DNA of 64,000 bases from Variovorax flavidus (GCF_030317145.1 NZ_JASZYE010000005.1:310001-374000); one strand, 5' to 3'; counted from the stretch's first letter, positions 8,355 to 17,369 are shown. Translations and numbers: made by a program. The notes: generated by a model not told the origin, from the letters alone.

Positions 8355-8951
8355 TCAGGCGCCGAGCGCCTCGCGCACGAAGTCGAGCCGATCCTGGCCC
8401 CAGAACATCTGGTCGCCGACGAACATGGTCGGCGCGCCGAAGACGCCACGCCGCACGGCGTCCTGGGTCGTGGCCTTGAGCTGGTCCTTGACGTCCTGCG
8501 CGTTGGCGAGTGCCAGCATTTTCGCGGCATCGAAGCCCGCGGCCTGCAGCACGGCGCCCACCGTCGCGGGGTCGTTCAGGTTGCGCGGCTCGACCCACAT
8601 CGCGTGGAACATGGCATCAACGTAGGCCCGAAAGCGCTCGGCTTCATGCATCTGCATGCCGGTGGCACCACGCATCAGCAGCAGCGTGTTGATCGGAAAA
8701 TCCGGATTGTGGCGAAGCGGAACTCCGTAGCGCCGTGCAAAACGCGCCAGGTCGGTGAACACGTACGGGCCCTTGGCAGGAATGGTGGCCGGCGAATGAT
8801 TGCCGGTGGACTGGAACACGCCACCCAGCAGCATCGGCTTCCACACCAGCTCGGCGCCCACGTCGGCGCACAGGTGCGGCAACTGCGTGGCAGCGAGGTA
8901 GGAGGCGGGGCTGCCAAAATCGAAATAGAAATCGACCGATCGCGTCGTCAT
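8355..8951 (-). CDS. 2-hydroxychromene-2-carboxylate isomerase family protein (DsbA-like fold)
   Basis: 198-aa thioredoxin-fold protein of the HCCA isomerase / kappa-class GST group. The N-terminus DFYFDFGSPASYLA has Ser instead of a CxxC motif, so it is not a disulfide oxidoreductase; in the family this Ser contacts glutathione. The C-terminal motif FGAPTMFVGDQMFWGQDRL is the family signature. It lies between an SDR and a crotonase inside the beta-oxidation block, 13 bp after the SDR stop. The true reaction is probably a glutathione-dependent isomerisation of an acyl or aromatic intermediate. A related gene lies at 61791-62426. Confidence 0.83.
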   Translation of the reverse strand: MTTRSVDFYFDFGSPASYLAATQLPHLCADVGAELVWKPMLLGGVFQSTGNHSPATIPAKGPYVFTDLARFARRYGVPLRHNPDFPINTLLLMRGATGMQMHEAERFRAYVDAMFHAMWVEPRNLNDPATVGAVLQAAGFDAAKMLALANAQDVKDQLKATTQDAVRRGVFGAPTMFVGDQMFWGQDRLDFVREALGA

Positions 8952-8964
8952 TCGGGTTGTCTCC

Positions 8965-9711
8965 TCAGAATTTCTCGGACCACGGCCGCAGGTCGAGCTC
9001 GTGGGTCCAGGCGTCGCGCGGCTGCGAATGCAACATCCAGTACGCGTCGGCGATGTGCTCGGGATTGAGGATGCCATCCTGCGCCTTCAGCGCATAGCGC
9101 TCGGGGAAGGTGCTGCGGATGAACTCGGTGTCGATCGCGCCATCGATGATCGAGTGCGCGACGTGAATGCCGCGCGGCCCCAGCTCGCGCGCCATGCTCT
9201 GCGCCAGCGCGCGCAGGGCCATCTTCGCGCCGGAGAAGGCGCCGAAGTTGGCCGCGCCGCGCATCGACGCGGTGGCACCGGTGAAGATGATCGTGCCGCG
9301 GTGCGAGCCTTCCGGCAGCTCTCGCGCCACCATGCGCTTGGCCACCTCGCGCCCGTTCAGGAAGCCGGAGAAGCAGGCCATCTCCCAGACCTTGAAGTAC
9401 TTGCGCGCCGTCTCCGTCAGGATGCTCTCGGGCACGTTGGCGCCGATGTTGAAGACCAGCACTTCGATCGGACCCACGGTCGCTTCGATCTGCTCGACGA
9501 GCGCGACGACCTCTTCTTCCTTGCGCGCGTCGCTGGCAAAGGCATGTGCCTTGCCGCCCTCGGCCTCGATGCGGGCGACCAGGGGCTGGAGCTTGTCGAG
9601 GCTGCGCCGCGTGACGCAGGTGGCGTAGCCTTCACGCGCAAAGCGGCGCGCGATGGCGCCGCCGGTCGCGTCGCCCGCGCCGACGATCAGTGCTGCTTTC
9701 GTACCCGTCAT
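8965..9711 (-). CDS. SDR family oxidoreductase lacking the catalytic tyrosine
   Basis: 248-aa Rossmann-fold protein. The cofactor loop at the N-terminus reads VGAGDATGGAIARRF, a variant of TGxxxGxG. The usual NNAG appears as NIGA (FNIGANVPES). The Ser of the catalytic site is present in TGATASMRG, but the YxxxK motif reads FSGAK: the codon at 9235-9237 is TTC, giving Phe. The Lys is kept. Such a protein may lack normal dehydrogenase activity or use another acid. It starts 4 bp after the stop of the TesB-like gene, so it is translationally linked within the fatty-acid operon. Function unknown. Confidence 0.85.
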   Translation of the reverse strand: MTGTKAALIVGAGDATGGAIARRFAREGYATCVTRRSLDKLQPLVARIEAEGGKAHAFASDARKEEEVVALVEQIEATVGPIEVLVFNIGANVPESILTETARKYFKVWEMACFSGFLNGREVAKRMVARELPEGSHRGTIIFTGATASMRGAANFGAFSGAKMALRALAQSMARELGPRGIHVAHSIIDGAIDTEFIRSTFPERYALKAQDGILNPEHIADAYWMLHSQPRDAWTHELDLRPWSEKF

Positions 9712-9715
9712 GGAG

Positions 9716-10546
9716 TCACTCCTTGAAGTAGACGATCTGGTTGCTGGTGGCCAGGAGTGCGCCCGATTCGCTCCAGAGCTGCGCGGCCTGGTCGAAGTAC
9801 CCGTTGCGGAACTGCTGCCCCGTCGCGCGGCCCAGCAGGTAGCCGGTGCCGATCTCGGCCAGCAGTCCGGCGTCCGTGTGGAAGTAGGTCGTGATCGACA
9901 CGGTGCCGATCGGCACGTGCGTCGCGCGGCGGAGCCAGACGCGCGGATAGAAGGTGTCGCTCAACGCCGCCAGCGAGGCGAAATCCAGCGGCCTCGGCTC
10001 CCAGTCGCGCAGCCACATGCGCGTCTCGCTGTGGTCGCCGCTGCCGTCCCAGCGCGTCGGGATCGAGCCGCTGACCGGGCGCATCTCGTAGCGCTCGAGC
10101 CACGCGACCCGGGCCGGCCCGATGCTCAGCCGCTCGACCCGCTCGGGCGAAGGGACTTCAGGCATCGGTAGATCGTTGACGCCCCAGGTCTCGCGCCGCA
10201 CCGCCGTGACCACGGTGGCCGTCGTCGTGACGTGGGTCTTGCCCTCACTGCCGGACTGCGTCATCTGCACGGTCCAGTGCTGCGTCGAGCGATTGGTGCG
10301 CACCGGCACGGCCTGCACTTCGAACGCGCCTGCTTCGAGCGCCGCGGCGTAGTTGACCGTCAGGGCGATCGGCTCTCCGAGCAGGTCGGGATGCCGCAGC
10401 ACCGACTGCAGCATCACGGCCGCCGTCGTGCCGCCGAAAGGCCCCACCATGTTCCAGTAGTCGGGGCTCGTGGCCCCGGTGAAGAGCCCTGCCTGGATGT
10501 CGCTGTGCTCCAGTGCAAGGGCCTTGTCGAGAGGGTGTGATTTCAT
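9716..10546 (-). CDS. Acyl-CoA thioesterase, TesB/double-hotdog type
   Basis: 276-aa protein with two hotdog halves. The N-terminal half has WNMVGPFGGTTAAVMLQSVLRHP, the pattern of thioesterase-like family 4HBT_3. The C-terminal half has HTDAGLLAEIGTGYLLGRATGQQF, where the equivalents of the TesB active-site Asp and Gln/Thr residues are expected. The ATG at 10546 (MKSHPLDKA) fits the family length. It lies downstream of the thiolase gene after a 77-bp gap and directly upstream of the SDR gene. It probably releases free acid from acyl-CoA intermediates during beta-oxidation. Specific substrate unknown. Confidence 0.82.
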   Translation of the reverse strand: MKSHPLDKALALEHSDIQAGLFTGATSPDYWNMVGPFGGTTAAVMLQSVLRHPDLLGEPIALTVNYAAALEAGAFEVQAVPVRTNRSTQHWTVQMTQSGSEGKTHVTTTATVVTAVRRETWGVNDLPMPEVPSPERVERLSIGPARVAWLERYEMRPVSGSIPTRWDGSGDHSETRMWLRDWEPRPLDFASLAALSDTFYPRVWLRRATHVPIGTVSITTYFHTDAGLLAEIGTGYLLGRATGQQFRNGYFDQAAQLWSESGALLATSNQIVYFKE

Positions 10547-10623
10547 GGCCGCAGTGTGCCTCCGTGCCGATGGATCGTGCAGTCGTATCGGAGACGCCTG
10601 CGCCTGCTCACAAACCCTGAGGC

Positions 10624-11823
10624 CTACACGCGCTCGAAGATGCCCGCCGCGCCCTGCCCCATGCCCACGCACATCGTGACCATGCCGTACTTCAGCTTCT
10701 TGCGCTGCAGTGCATGAATCACCGTCGCGGAACGGATCGCGCCCGTCGCGCCCAGCGGATGGCCCAGTGCGATCGCGCCGCCCATCGGGTTGACCTTGGC
10801 CGGGTCGAGCCCCAGCGTGTTCATCACCGCAATCGATTGCGCCGCGAAGGCTTCGTTGAGTTCGATCCAGTCGATGGCGTCCTGCGTCAGCCCTGCGTAG
10901 CGCAGTGCGGCAGGGATCGCCTCGATCGGGCCGATGCCCATGATGTGCGGCGGCACGCCCTTGCTGGCGAAGCTCACGAAGCGCGCGAGCGGCTTCAGGT
11001 CGTACTGCTTGCAGGCCTTCTCGCTCGCGATGATCAGCGCGCCTGCGCCGTCGGAGGTCTGCGAGCTGTTGCCCGCCGTGACCGAGCCGCGGGCCGCGAA
11101 CACGGTGCGCAGCTTGGCGAGACCTTCGATCGAGGTGTCGGGACGCGCGCCTTCGTCGAGGCTGACGGTGCGGGTCTTGACGATCGGCTCGCCGGTCGCG
11201 AGATCGGGCGTGCGGTCCGTGACTTCGATCGGCGTGATCTCGTCGGCAAATTCGCCGGCCTGCTGCGCCGCCAGTGCGCGCTGGTGCGACTGCAGGGCAA
11301 AGGCGTCTTGCGCTTCGCGGCTGACCTTCCACTGCTGCGCCACCTTCTCGGCCGTGAGACCCATGCCGTAGGCGATGCCCACGTCACCGTCGCGCTCGAA
11401 GATCGAAGGCGACAGCGAGGGCGCATTGCCCATCATCGGCACCATGCTCATGCTTTCGACACCGGCCGCGATCATCACCTCGGCCTCGCCGACGCGGATG
11501 CGATCGGCTGCCATCTGCACCGCCGACAGGCCGGAGGCACAGAAGCGGTTGACGGTGATGCCGCCGATGCTGTTGGGCAGGCCCGCCAGCACCGCGCCGA
11601 TGCGCGCAACATTGAGGCCTTGCTGCGCCTCGGGGATCGCGCAGCCGCAGATGATGTCCTCGATCGCCTTGGGGTCGAGCCCGGGCACCGCCGCGAGCGC
11701 CGCTTTCAGCGTGGTCGCGAGCAGGTCATCGGGCCGGTAGTTGCGGAAGTAGCCGCGATGCGACTTGCCGATCGGCGTGCGAGTGGCGGAGACGATGTAG
11801 GCGTCCTGGATTTGCTTGCTCAT
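10624..11823 (-). CDS. fadA: Acetyl-CoA C-acyltransferase (3-ketoacyl-CoA thiolase)
   Basis: 399-aa thiolase catalysing the last step of beta-oxidation, cleavage of 3-ketoacyl-CoA by CoA. The acyl-accepting Cys95 is in NRFCASGLSAVQ, the His in GGAIALGHPLGATG, and the second Cys in MCVGMGQGAAG near the C-terminus. ELNEAFAAQ is also present. Length and motifs match the degradative FadA/YusK group. It starts 11 bp after the stop of the FadN-type gene, so the two subunits of the complex are made together, as in fadNAE operons. Confidence 0.93.
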   Translation of the reverse strand: MSKQIQDAYIVSATRTPIGKSHRGYFRNYRPDDLLATTLKAALAAVPGLDPKAIEDIICGCAIPEAQQGLNVARIGAVLAGLPNSIGGITVNRFCASGLSAVQMAADRIRVGEAEVMIAAGVESMSMVPMMGNAPSLSPSIFERDGDVGIAYGMGLTAEKVAQQWKVSREAQDAFALQSHQRALAAQQAGEFADEITPIEVTDRTPDLATGEPIVKTRTVSLDEGARPDTSIEGLAKLRTVFAARGSVTAGNSSQTSDGAGALIIASEKACKQYDLKPLARFVSFASKGVPPHIMGIGPIEAIPAALRYAGLTQDAIDWIELNEAFAAQSIAVMNTLGLDPAKVNPMGGAIALGHPLGATGAIRSATVIHALQRKKLKYGMVTMCVGMGQGAAGIFERV

Positions 11824-11834
11824 GATGTCTGTCC

Positions 11835-14234
11835 TTAGTTGCGCACGGGCTTGCCGGTCGAAAGCATCCCCATGATCCGCTCCTGCGTCTTGGGATGAAC
11901 GATGAGCGAGCAGAAGGCCTTGCGCTCGAGCGTCATCAGGTATTCCTCGGTCACCAGCGAGCCGGCATCGACGTCGCCGCCGGTGACGACGCCCGCGATC
12001 AGGCTCGCGATGTGGAAGTCGTGGGCGCTGATGAAGCCGCCGTCACGCATGTTGACCAGTTGGCCCTGGATGGTCGCGGCGCCGCTGCGGCCCGCAACCT
12101 TGAACTGCCGGCGCAGCGGCGGGCGCCATCCGGCGTCGGCCATCGCCTTGGCTTGCTGGAGCGCGACGTAGAGCAGTTCGTCCTTGTTGGGAACGATCAC
12201 GTCGCTGTCGAGCAGGTAGCCCAGCTTCTTCGATTCCAGCGCGCTGGTGCCGACCTTGGCCATGGCCGCTGCGGTGAAGCCTTCGGTCAGGAAGGGCAGC
12301 AGGTCGGTGCCCGTCGATGCGGCCGCGTTCTCCGCGGCACGGCGAGCGATGTAGGTCAGGCCGCCCGCGCCGGGGATCAGGCCGACGCCGACTTCCACCA
12401 GGCCGACGTAGCTCTCCATCGCGGCAACACGCCTGGCCGAATGGATCGCCAGCTCGCAGCCACCGCCGAGCGCCATGCCGCGCACGGCCGAGACGACCGG
12501 CACGCTGGCGTAGCGGATCTTCAGCATGACCTTCTGCAGCTCTTCCTCCGCAGCTTCGACTGCGCCGATTCCGGCAACGACGAAGGCCGGCAGCATCGCC
12601 TGCAAGTCGGCGCCGACCGAGAACATCTCGTCGGGCGACCAGATCACCATGGCCTTGTAGTCCTTCTCGGCCAGTTCGACGCCAGCGGCCAGAGCCTCTG
12701 CGACGTCGGGGCTGATGGCGTGCATCTTCGAGTGGATGCTCGCAATGAGCACTTCGCCGTCCAGCGTCCAGAGGCGCACGTCGCCTTCGTCCTGGATGGT
12801 CGTGCCCGCGCTGTTCGCATCGGGCGCGTTGGCGCCCAGCACGCTTTCGGGGAACAACTGGCGTTCATGCACCGGCAGGCGGCGCGGCGCGATGAAGGTG
12901 CTCTTCGAAGCGCTCCAGGAGCCTTCGGGCGTGTGCACGCCACCGGCCTCGGCCACCGCGCCTTCAAAGACCCACTTCGGCAGCGGCGCGGTCGACAGCG
13001 CCTTGCCGGCATCGATGTCTTCCTGGATCCATTGGGCAACCTGGGTCCAGCCGGCTTCCTGCCAGAGTTCGAAGGGGCCCTGCTTCATGCCGAAGCCCCA
13101 GCGCATCGCGAGATCGATATCGCGTGCGCTCTCGGCGATGGTTTCGAGGTGCACGGCCGCGTAGTGGAAGCTGTCGCGCAGGATGGCCCACAGGAACTGG
13201 CCCTGCGCACCTTCGCTCTCGCGCAGCAGCTTCAGGCGCTGGGCGGCTGGCTTCTTGAGCATGCGGCCATAGACCTCGTCGGCCTTGTCGCCCGAGGGCA
13301 CGTACTCGCCCCTGGCGAGGTCGAAGCGCAGGATGTCGCGCCCGGCCTTCTTGAAGAAGCCGGCCTTGGTCTTCTGGCCGAGGTTGCCGAGCTCGAGCAG
13401 CTTGGCGAGCACGGGTGGCGTCGCGAAGTTGGGGTAGAACGGATCGCTCTTCTCGTCGAGGTTGTCCTGCAGCGTCTTCACGACGTGCGCCATCGTGTCG
13501 AGACCCACCACGTCGGCGGTGCGGAAGGTGCCCGAACTCGCGCGGCCGAGCTTCTTGCCCGTGAGGTCGTCCACCACGTCGGGCGTCAGGCCGAACTTCT
13601 CGACTTCCTTCAGCGTGGCCAGCATGCCGGCGATGCCGACGCGGTTGGCGATGAAGTTGGGTGTGTCGTGCGCGCGCACCACGCCCTTGCCGAGCGCGCT
13701 AGTGACGAAGGTTTCGAGCTGGTCGAGCACTTCCGGCTCGGTGGTCGGCGTGTTGATCAGCTCGACCAGGAACATGTAGCGCGGCGGATTGAAGAAGTGG
13801 ATGCCGCAGAAACGCGGCTTGAGCGCCTCGGGCAGCGCCTCGCTCAGCTTGGTGATCGACAGGCCCGAGGTATTCGAGGCCAGGATGGCGTGCTTGGCGA
13901 CGTGGGGCGCGATCTTCTTGTACAGATCGAGCTTCCAGTCCATGCGCTCGGCGATCGCCTCGATCACCAGGTCGCATTCGCCGAGCTTGGCGAGGTCGTC
14001 CTCGTAGTTCGCGGCTTCGATGAGGCCTGCATCGGCCACATCACCCAGCGGCGCGGGCTTGAGCTTCTTGAGGTTGTCGATGGCGCGCGTGACGATGCCG
14101 TTCTTCGACCCTTCCTTGGCGGGCAGGTCGAACAACACGACCGGCACGCGCACGTTCACGAGGTGGGCCGCGATCTGCGCGCCCATGACGCCGGCACCGA
14201 GCACGGCGACTTTCTTCACTTGAAATCTGGACAT
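11835..14234 (-). CDS. 3-hydroxyacyl-CoA dehydrogenase / enoyl-CoA hydratase, FadN type
   Basis: 799-aa bifunctional beta-oxidation enzyme from the ATG at 14234 (MSRFQVKK). The domain order is reversed relative to E. coli FadB. The NAD-binding 3-hydroxyacyl-CoA dehydrogenase comes first (VAVLGAGVMGAQIAAHL at about residue 8; catalytic HFFNPP at about 150; second C-terminal lobe following). The hydratase is in the last third (GADLQAM; VRGMALGGGCEL; GLVEVGVGLIPGAGG with the two conserved Glu). This order matches Bacillus FadN (YusL). Its partners FadA and the 598-aa dehydrogenase flank it, as in fadNAE. A dispersed repeat lies just upstream. Confidence 0.92.
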   Translation of the reverse strand: MSRFQVKKVAVLGAGVMGAQIAAHLVNVRVPVVLFDLPAKEGSKNGIVTRAIDNLKKLKPAPLGDVADAGLIEAANYEDDLAKLGECDLVIEAIAERMDWKLDLYKKIAPHVAKHAILASNTSGLSITKLSEALPEALKPRFCGIHFFNPPRYMFLVELINTPTTEPEVLDQLETFVTSALGKGVVRAHDTPNFIANRVGIAGMLATLKEVEKFGLTPDVVDDLTGKKLGRASSGTFRTADVVGLDTMAHVVKTLQDNLDEKSDPFYPNFATPPVLAKLLELGNLGQKTKAGFFKKAGRDILRFDLARGEYVPSGDKADEVYGRMLKKPAAQRLKLLRESEGAQGQFLWAILRDSFHYAAVHLETIAESARDIDLAMRWGFGMKQGPFELWQEAGWTQVAQWIQEDIDAGKALSTAPLPKWVFEGAVAEAGGVHTPEGSWSASKSTFIAPRRLPVHERQLFPESVLGANAPDANSAGTTIQDEGDVRLWTLDGEVLIASIHSKMHAISPDVAEALAAGVELAEKDYKAMVIWSPDEMFSVGADLQAMLPAFVVAGIGAVEAAEEELQKVMLKIRYASVPVVSAVRGMALGGGCELAIHSARRVAAMESYVGLVEVGVGLIPGAGGLTYIARRAAENAAASTGTDLLPFLTEGFTAAAMAKVGTSALESKKLGYLLDSDVIVPNKDELLYVALQQAKAMADAGWRPPLRRQFKVAGRSGAATIQGQLVNMRDGGFISAHDFHIASLIAGVVTGGDVDAGSLVTEEYLMTLERKAFCSLIVHPKTQERIMGMLSTGKPVRN

Positions 14235-14264
14235 GACTGGCCCTACAAAAGTTCTGACTGATTC

Positions 14265-14357
14265 GAAAAACACCTTGGGACCGGATTCGCCGGTCCACCG
14301 GTGTTGCCCCCTCGAAGGGGAAGGCGGCTACACGCAATGCGCAGGCAGCGGGGGTGG
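14265..14357 (-). repeat. Copy A of a two-hairpin 3'-UTR repeat
   Basis: One of three related elements of about 95 bp in this window (others at 23782-23876 and 32987-33076). Read on the minus strand, that is away from the DUF2147 stop codon, it has a CCACCCCC box, a TGCGTGTAG box, a CCCC-TTCGA-GGGG hairpin, GCAACACC, an inverted repeat around ACCGGCGAATCCGGT, and a closing GGTGTTT. It begins one nucleotide after the DUF2147 stop codon and ends 30 bp before the FadN start. Confidence 0.85.
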
Positions 14358-14358
14358 T

Positions 14359-14793
14359 TCACGGAACACGGTTCCACGTCTGGGTGCGCCAGAACGGACC
14401 GAGGTACCCGCGCACTTCGAGCTTCTTGCCGCCATCGACGGGCGTGAAGCTCGCGCGGTATTCCTTGCCGTTCTCGGGGTCGAGGATCTTTCCGCCTTCC
14501 CAGACGTCCTTGCCCTCGGCCTTCTTGCCGCCCCGGATGATTTCCAGACCGGCAATGGGCTTGCCCTTGCGGTCGTCTGTGCACTCCTCGCACACGGCGT
14601 CGGGCTTCGCGTCCTTGCGGAGCGTCTTTTCGATGCGGCCTTGCAATGCACCGCCCGGCTCGCCGATGCGAATCTCGGCCTTGGATTCGCCGGTCTTGTC
14701 ATCGACGCTGCGCCAGAGACCCACGGGACTCATTTGCGCGGCGGCCGACGCGGCACCAGCGGCGAGGACGACGGCTGCGAAGAGCGCTTTCAT
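14359..14793 (-). CDS. DUF2147 domain-containing exported protein
   Basis: 144-aa secreted protein. The signal peptide is MKALFAAVVLAAGAASAAA with cleavage before QMSPVG. The DUF2147 pattern is visible: GLWRSVDDKTGESKAEIRI near the start, a Cys pair in VCEECTDDRKGK, and GGKILDPENGKEY followed by LEVRGYLGPFWRTQTW at the end. This beta-barrel family has no established activity. It lies inside the fad operon, 5 bp after the acyl-CoA dehydrogenase stop and upstream of the FadN gene, so it is probably co-expressed during growth on fatty acids. A repeat element follows its stop immediately. Confidence 0.88.
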   Translation of the reverse strand: MKALFAAVVLAAGAASAAAQMSPVGLWRSVDDKTGESKAEIRIGEPGGALQGRIEKTLRKDAKPDAVCEECTDDRKGKPIAGLEIIRGGKKAEGKDVWEGGKILDPENGKEYRASFTPVDGGKKLEVRGYLGPFWRTQTWNRVP

Positions 14794-14798
14794 GGCGT

Positions 14799-16595
14799 TC
14801 AGGCCAGTGCGGCGTCGGTGTTCATCAGCGGCGCGCTGCCGGCGCGTGCGGTGCGCATCAGCGTCGCGGTCTCGGGGAACAGCTTGGCGAAGTAGAAGCG
14901 CGCGGTCTGCAGCTTGGCCTGGTAGAACGGATCGGCGTTGCCGGCGGCGATCTCGCGCAACGCGGCGCGCGCCATCAGCGCAAACATGTAGCCGAACACG
15001 AAGTGGCCTGCGACGCGCAGGTAGTCCACCGCGGCGGCGCCGACTTCGTCCGGATTCTGGAAGCCCTTGAAGCCGATCTCGGTCGTGAACTTGGTCAGCT
15101 GGTCGCCCAGCACGGCGACGGGCGTGATGAATTCGCTCATCTTCTCGTTGACGCCTTCTTCCTCCACCAGCTTGCCGACGAGCTTGCCGAACTTCTTCAG
15201 CGTCGCGCCGTTGTTGCCCAGCACCTTGCGGCCCAGCAGGTCCAGCGACTGGATGGTGTTGGTGCCTTCATAGATCATGTTGATGCGGTTGTCGCGCACG
15301 AACTGCTCCATGCCCCATTCCTTGATGAAGCCGTGGCCGCCGAAGACCTGCATGCAGGCGTTCGTCGAGATGTGGCCGTTGTCGGTGATGAAGGCCTTCA
15401 CGATGGGCGTCAGGAGCGCGACGATTTCGCCGGAGTCCTTGCGCACCTTCTCGTCGGGGTGGTGGTGTTCCTTGTCGAGCAGCAGCGTGCAGTAGATGGC
15501 CAGCGCACGGCCGCCTTCGGCGTAGGCCTTGGCGGTCATCAGCATCTTGCGCACGTCGGGGTGCACGATGATCGGATCGGCATCCTTGTCCTTGGCCTTC
15601 ACGCCGGAGAGCGAGCGCATCTGGATGCGGTCCTTGGCGTAGGCCAGCGCATTCTGGAAGGCCACTTCGGTCAGGCCCAGCGACTGGTTGCCGACGCCCA
15701 GGCGGGCGGCGTTCATCATCACGAACATCGCGGCGAGGCCCTTGTTGGGCTGGCCGACCAGCGTGCCGGTAGCGCCTTCGAGCACCATCTGGGCCGTGGC
15801 ATTGCCATGGATGCCCATCTTGTGCTCCAGGCCGCCGCAGTAGATGCCGTTGCGGCTGCCGAGCGAACCGTCGGCCTTGACGTTGAACTTCGGCACCACG
15901 AACAGGCTGATGCCCTTGCTGCCCTTGGGCGCGTCCGGCAGGCGAGCCAGCACCAGGTGGATGATGTTCGCGGCCATGTCGTGTTCACCGGCCGAGATGA
16001 AGATCTTGTTGCCGGTGAGCTTGTAGGTGCCGTCGGCTTGCGGTTCGGCCTTGGTGCGGAGCATGCCGAGATCGGTGCCGCAGTGCGGCTCGGTCAGGCA
16101 CATCGTGCCGGTCCATTCGCCGCTCGTGAGCTTCGGCAGGTAGGTCTTCTTCTGCTCGTCGGTGCCATGCGCCGCGAGGGCTTCGTAGGCGCCGTGCGAG
16201 AGGCCCGGGTACATGGTCCACGCCTGGTTGGCCGAGTTGAGCATCTCGTAGAAGCACTGGTTCACGACGAAAGGCAAGCCCTGGCCGCCATAGGCCGGAT
16301 CACAGGAGAGCGCCGCCCAGCCGCCTTCGACGTACTGCGCATAGGCGTCCTTGAAGCCCTTCGGGGTCTTGACCTCGTGCGTGGTCTTGTCGAGCACGCA
16401 GCCTTCTTCGTCACCGCTGATGTTGAGCGGGAAGGTCACCTCGGAAGCGAACTTGCCGCCCTCCTCCAGCACCGCATTGATGGTCTCGGCATCCACCTCG
16501 GCATGCTTGGGGAGCGCCTTGAGCTCTTCGGTGACGTTCAGCACCTCGTGCATCACAAACTGCATGTCGCGAAGAGGAGGGGTATAGGCGGGCAT
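14799..16595 (-). CDS. Acyl-CoA dehydrogenase (FadE/YusJ type, 598 aa)
   Basis: FAD-dependent enzyme that introduces the first double bond in beta-oxidation. At 598 aa it belongs to the longer class with an extra C-terminal domain. Landmarks are the FAD/substrate segment MCLTEPHCGTDLGML, KIFISAGEHDM, and the catalytic-base region NMIYEGTNTIQSLDLLGRK, where the Glu is the expected base. QVFGGHGFIKEWGMEQ is the other FAD-binding signature. It is the first enzyme gene after the TetR regulator (64-bp gap), and the fad genes follow closely. It pairs with the FadN-type and FadA proteins as in fadNAE operons. Confidence 0.93.
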   Translation of the reverse strand: MPAYTPPLRDMQFVMHEVLNVTEELKALPKHAEVDAETINAVLEEGGKFASEVTFPLNISGDEEGCVLDKTTHEVKTPKGFKDAYAQYVEGGWAALSCDPAYGGQGLPFVVNQCFYEMLNSANQAWTMYPGLSHGAYEALAAHGTDEQKKTYLPKLTSGEWTGTMCLTEPHCGTDLGMLRTKAEPQADGTYKLTGNKIFISAGEHDMAANIIHLVLARLPDAPKGSKGISLFVVPKFNVKADGSLGSRNGIYCGGLEHKMGIHGNATAQMVLEGATGTLVGQPNKGLAAMFVMMNAARLGVGNQSLGLTEVAFQNALAYAKDRIQMRSLSGVKAKDKDADPIIVHPDVRKMLMTAKAYAEGGRALAIYCTLLLDKEHHHPDEKVRKDSGEIVALLTPIVKAFITDNGHISTNACMQVFGGHGFIKEWGMEQFVRDNRINMIYEGTNTIQSLDLLGRKVLGNNGATLKKFGKLVGKLVEEEGVNEKMSEFITPVAVLGDQLTKFTTEIGFKGFQNPDEVGAAAVDYLRVAGHFVFGYMFALMARAALREIAAGNADPFYQAKLQTARFYFAKLFPETATLMRTARAGSAPLMNTDAALA

Positions 16596-16659
16596 GTGCG
16601 GATCTCCGGGGAAATAAAAGTTTGATGAGAAAAAGGAAAGAGGCGCTTGGGCCGTGCGC

Positions 16660-17349
16660 TCAGCGCACGGTCTTCAGGCGGCGGCGCGCCGGAGCGGCGG
16701 TCGCGGCGGCGGGCGGTGCATCAGGCGATGCACAGCGCGCGAGGATGTTGTCGAAGCCGGCATTGGCGCGCGCCAGGGAATCGGGCGAACGCAGGAACCG
16801 CGCCTCATAGTGAAGCGCGAGGATCAGGGCATGGATCTCGAAGGCGATCTGCTTCTCGTCGGCATCGGTGCGCAGGTGGCCCTCGGCCTTGGCCTGCACG
16901 ACGGCGCGGTACATCGCCGCGAGCCAGGTGTTGACCGAATCCGCCAGCGCATCGCGCACGGGTCCGGGCCGGTCGTCGAACTCGACCGCGCCGCTGATGT
17001 AGATGCAGCCGGAATCGATTTCGGCCGAGGTGCGCTTCATCCAGTTCGCGAACATGGCGCGCAGGCGCGGCAGGCCACGTTCGGCATCGAGTGCGGGGTA
17101 GAACACTTCCTGCTCGAAACGCGTGTGGTACTCGCGCACCACCGAAATCTGGAGTTCCTCGCGCGAGCCGAAATGGGCGAAGACGCCCGACTTGCTCATC
17201 TGCGTGACTTCGGCCAATGCGCCGATCGACAGGCCTTCCAGCCCGATCTGGGCGGCAAGGTTCAACGCCGCGTCGATGATGACGGCCTTGGTCTGCTGGC
17301 CCTTCTGGGGCGCACGGGCTGTCTTGGCGGTGGCGACGGTGTCGGGCAT
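16660..17349 (-). CDS. TetR family regulator of the fatty-acid degradation block
   Basis: 229-aa repressor from the ATG at 17349 (MPDTVATAKTA). The N-terminal helix-turn-helix reads LSIGALAEVTQMSKSGVFAHFGSRE (about residues 45-70), and a C-terminal ligand domain (TetR_C) follows. It leads the leftward fad block, so it most likely controls it in response to acyl-CoA, like the TetR-type fatty-acid regulators of betaproteobacteria (FadP group). A palindrome GAACG-N2-CGTTC lies 20 bp upstream of its start. The C-terminus is Ala/Pro/Arg-rich. Family certain; target inferred from context. Confidence 0.88.
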   Translation of the reverse strand: MPDTVATAKTARAPQKGQQTKAVIIDAALNLAAQIGLEGLSIGALAEVTQMSKSGVFAHFGSREELQISVVREYHTRFEQEVFYPALDAERGLPRLRAMFANWMKRTSAEIDSGCIYISGAVEFDDRPGPVRDALADSVNTWLAAMYRAVVQAKAEGHLRTDADEKQIAFEIHALILALHYEARFLRSPDSLARANAGFDNILARCASPDAPPAAATAAPARRRLKTVR

Positions 17350-17369
17350 CGGTTGGCTGAAAATAATAC

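Noticed and set aside
11895..14261. A 788-codon plus-strand open frame opposite the FadN-type gene
   Set aside because: Antisense shadow of a certain beta-oxidation gene; repetitive Ala/Arg/His/Gln composition and no motifs.
14646..16625. A 659-codon plus-strand open frame opposite the acyl-CoA dehydrogenase gene
   Set aside because: Same situation: shadow frame in high-GC DNA with no family resemblance.
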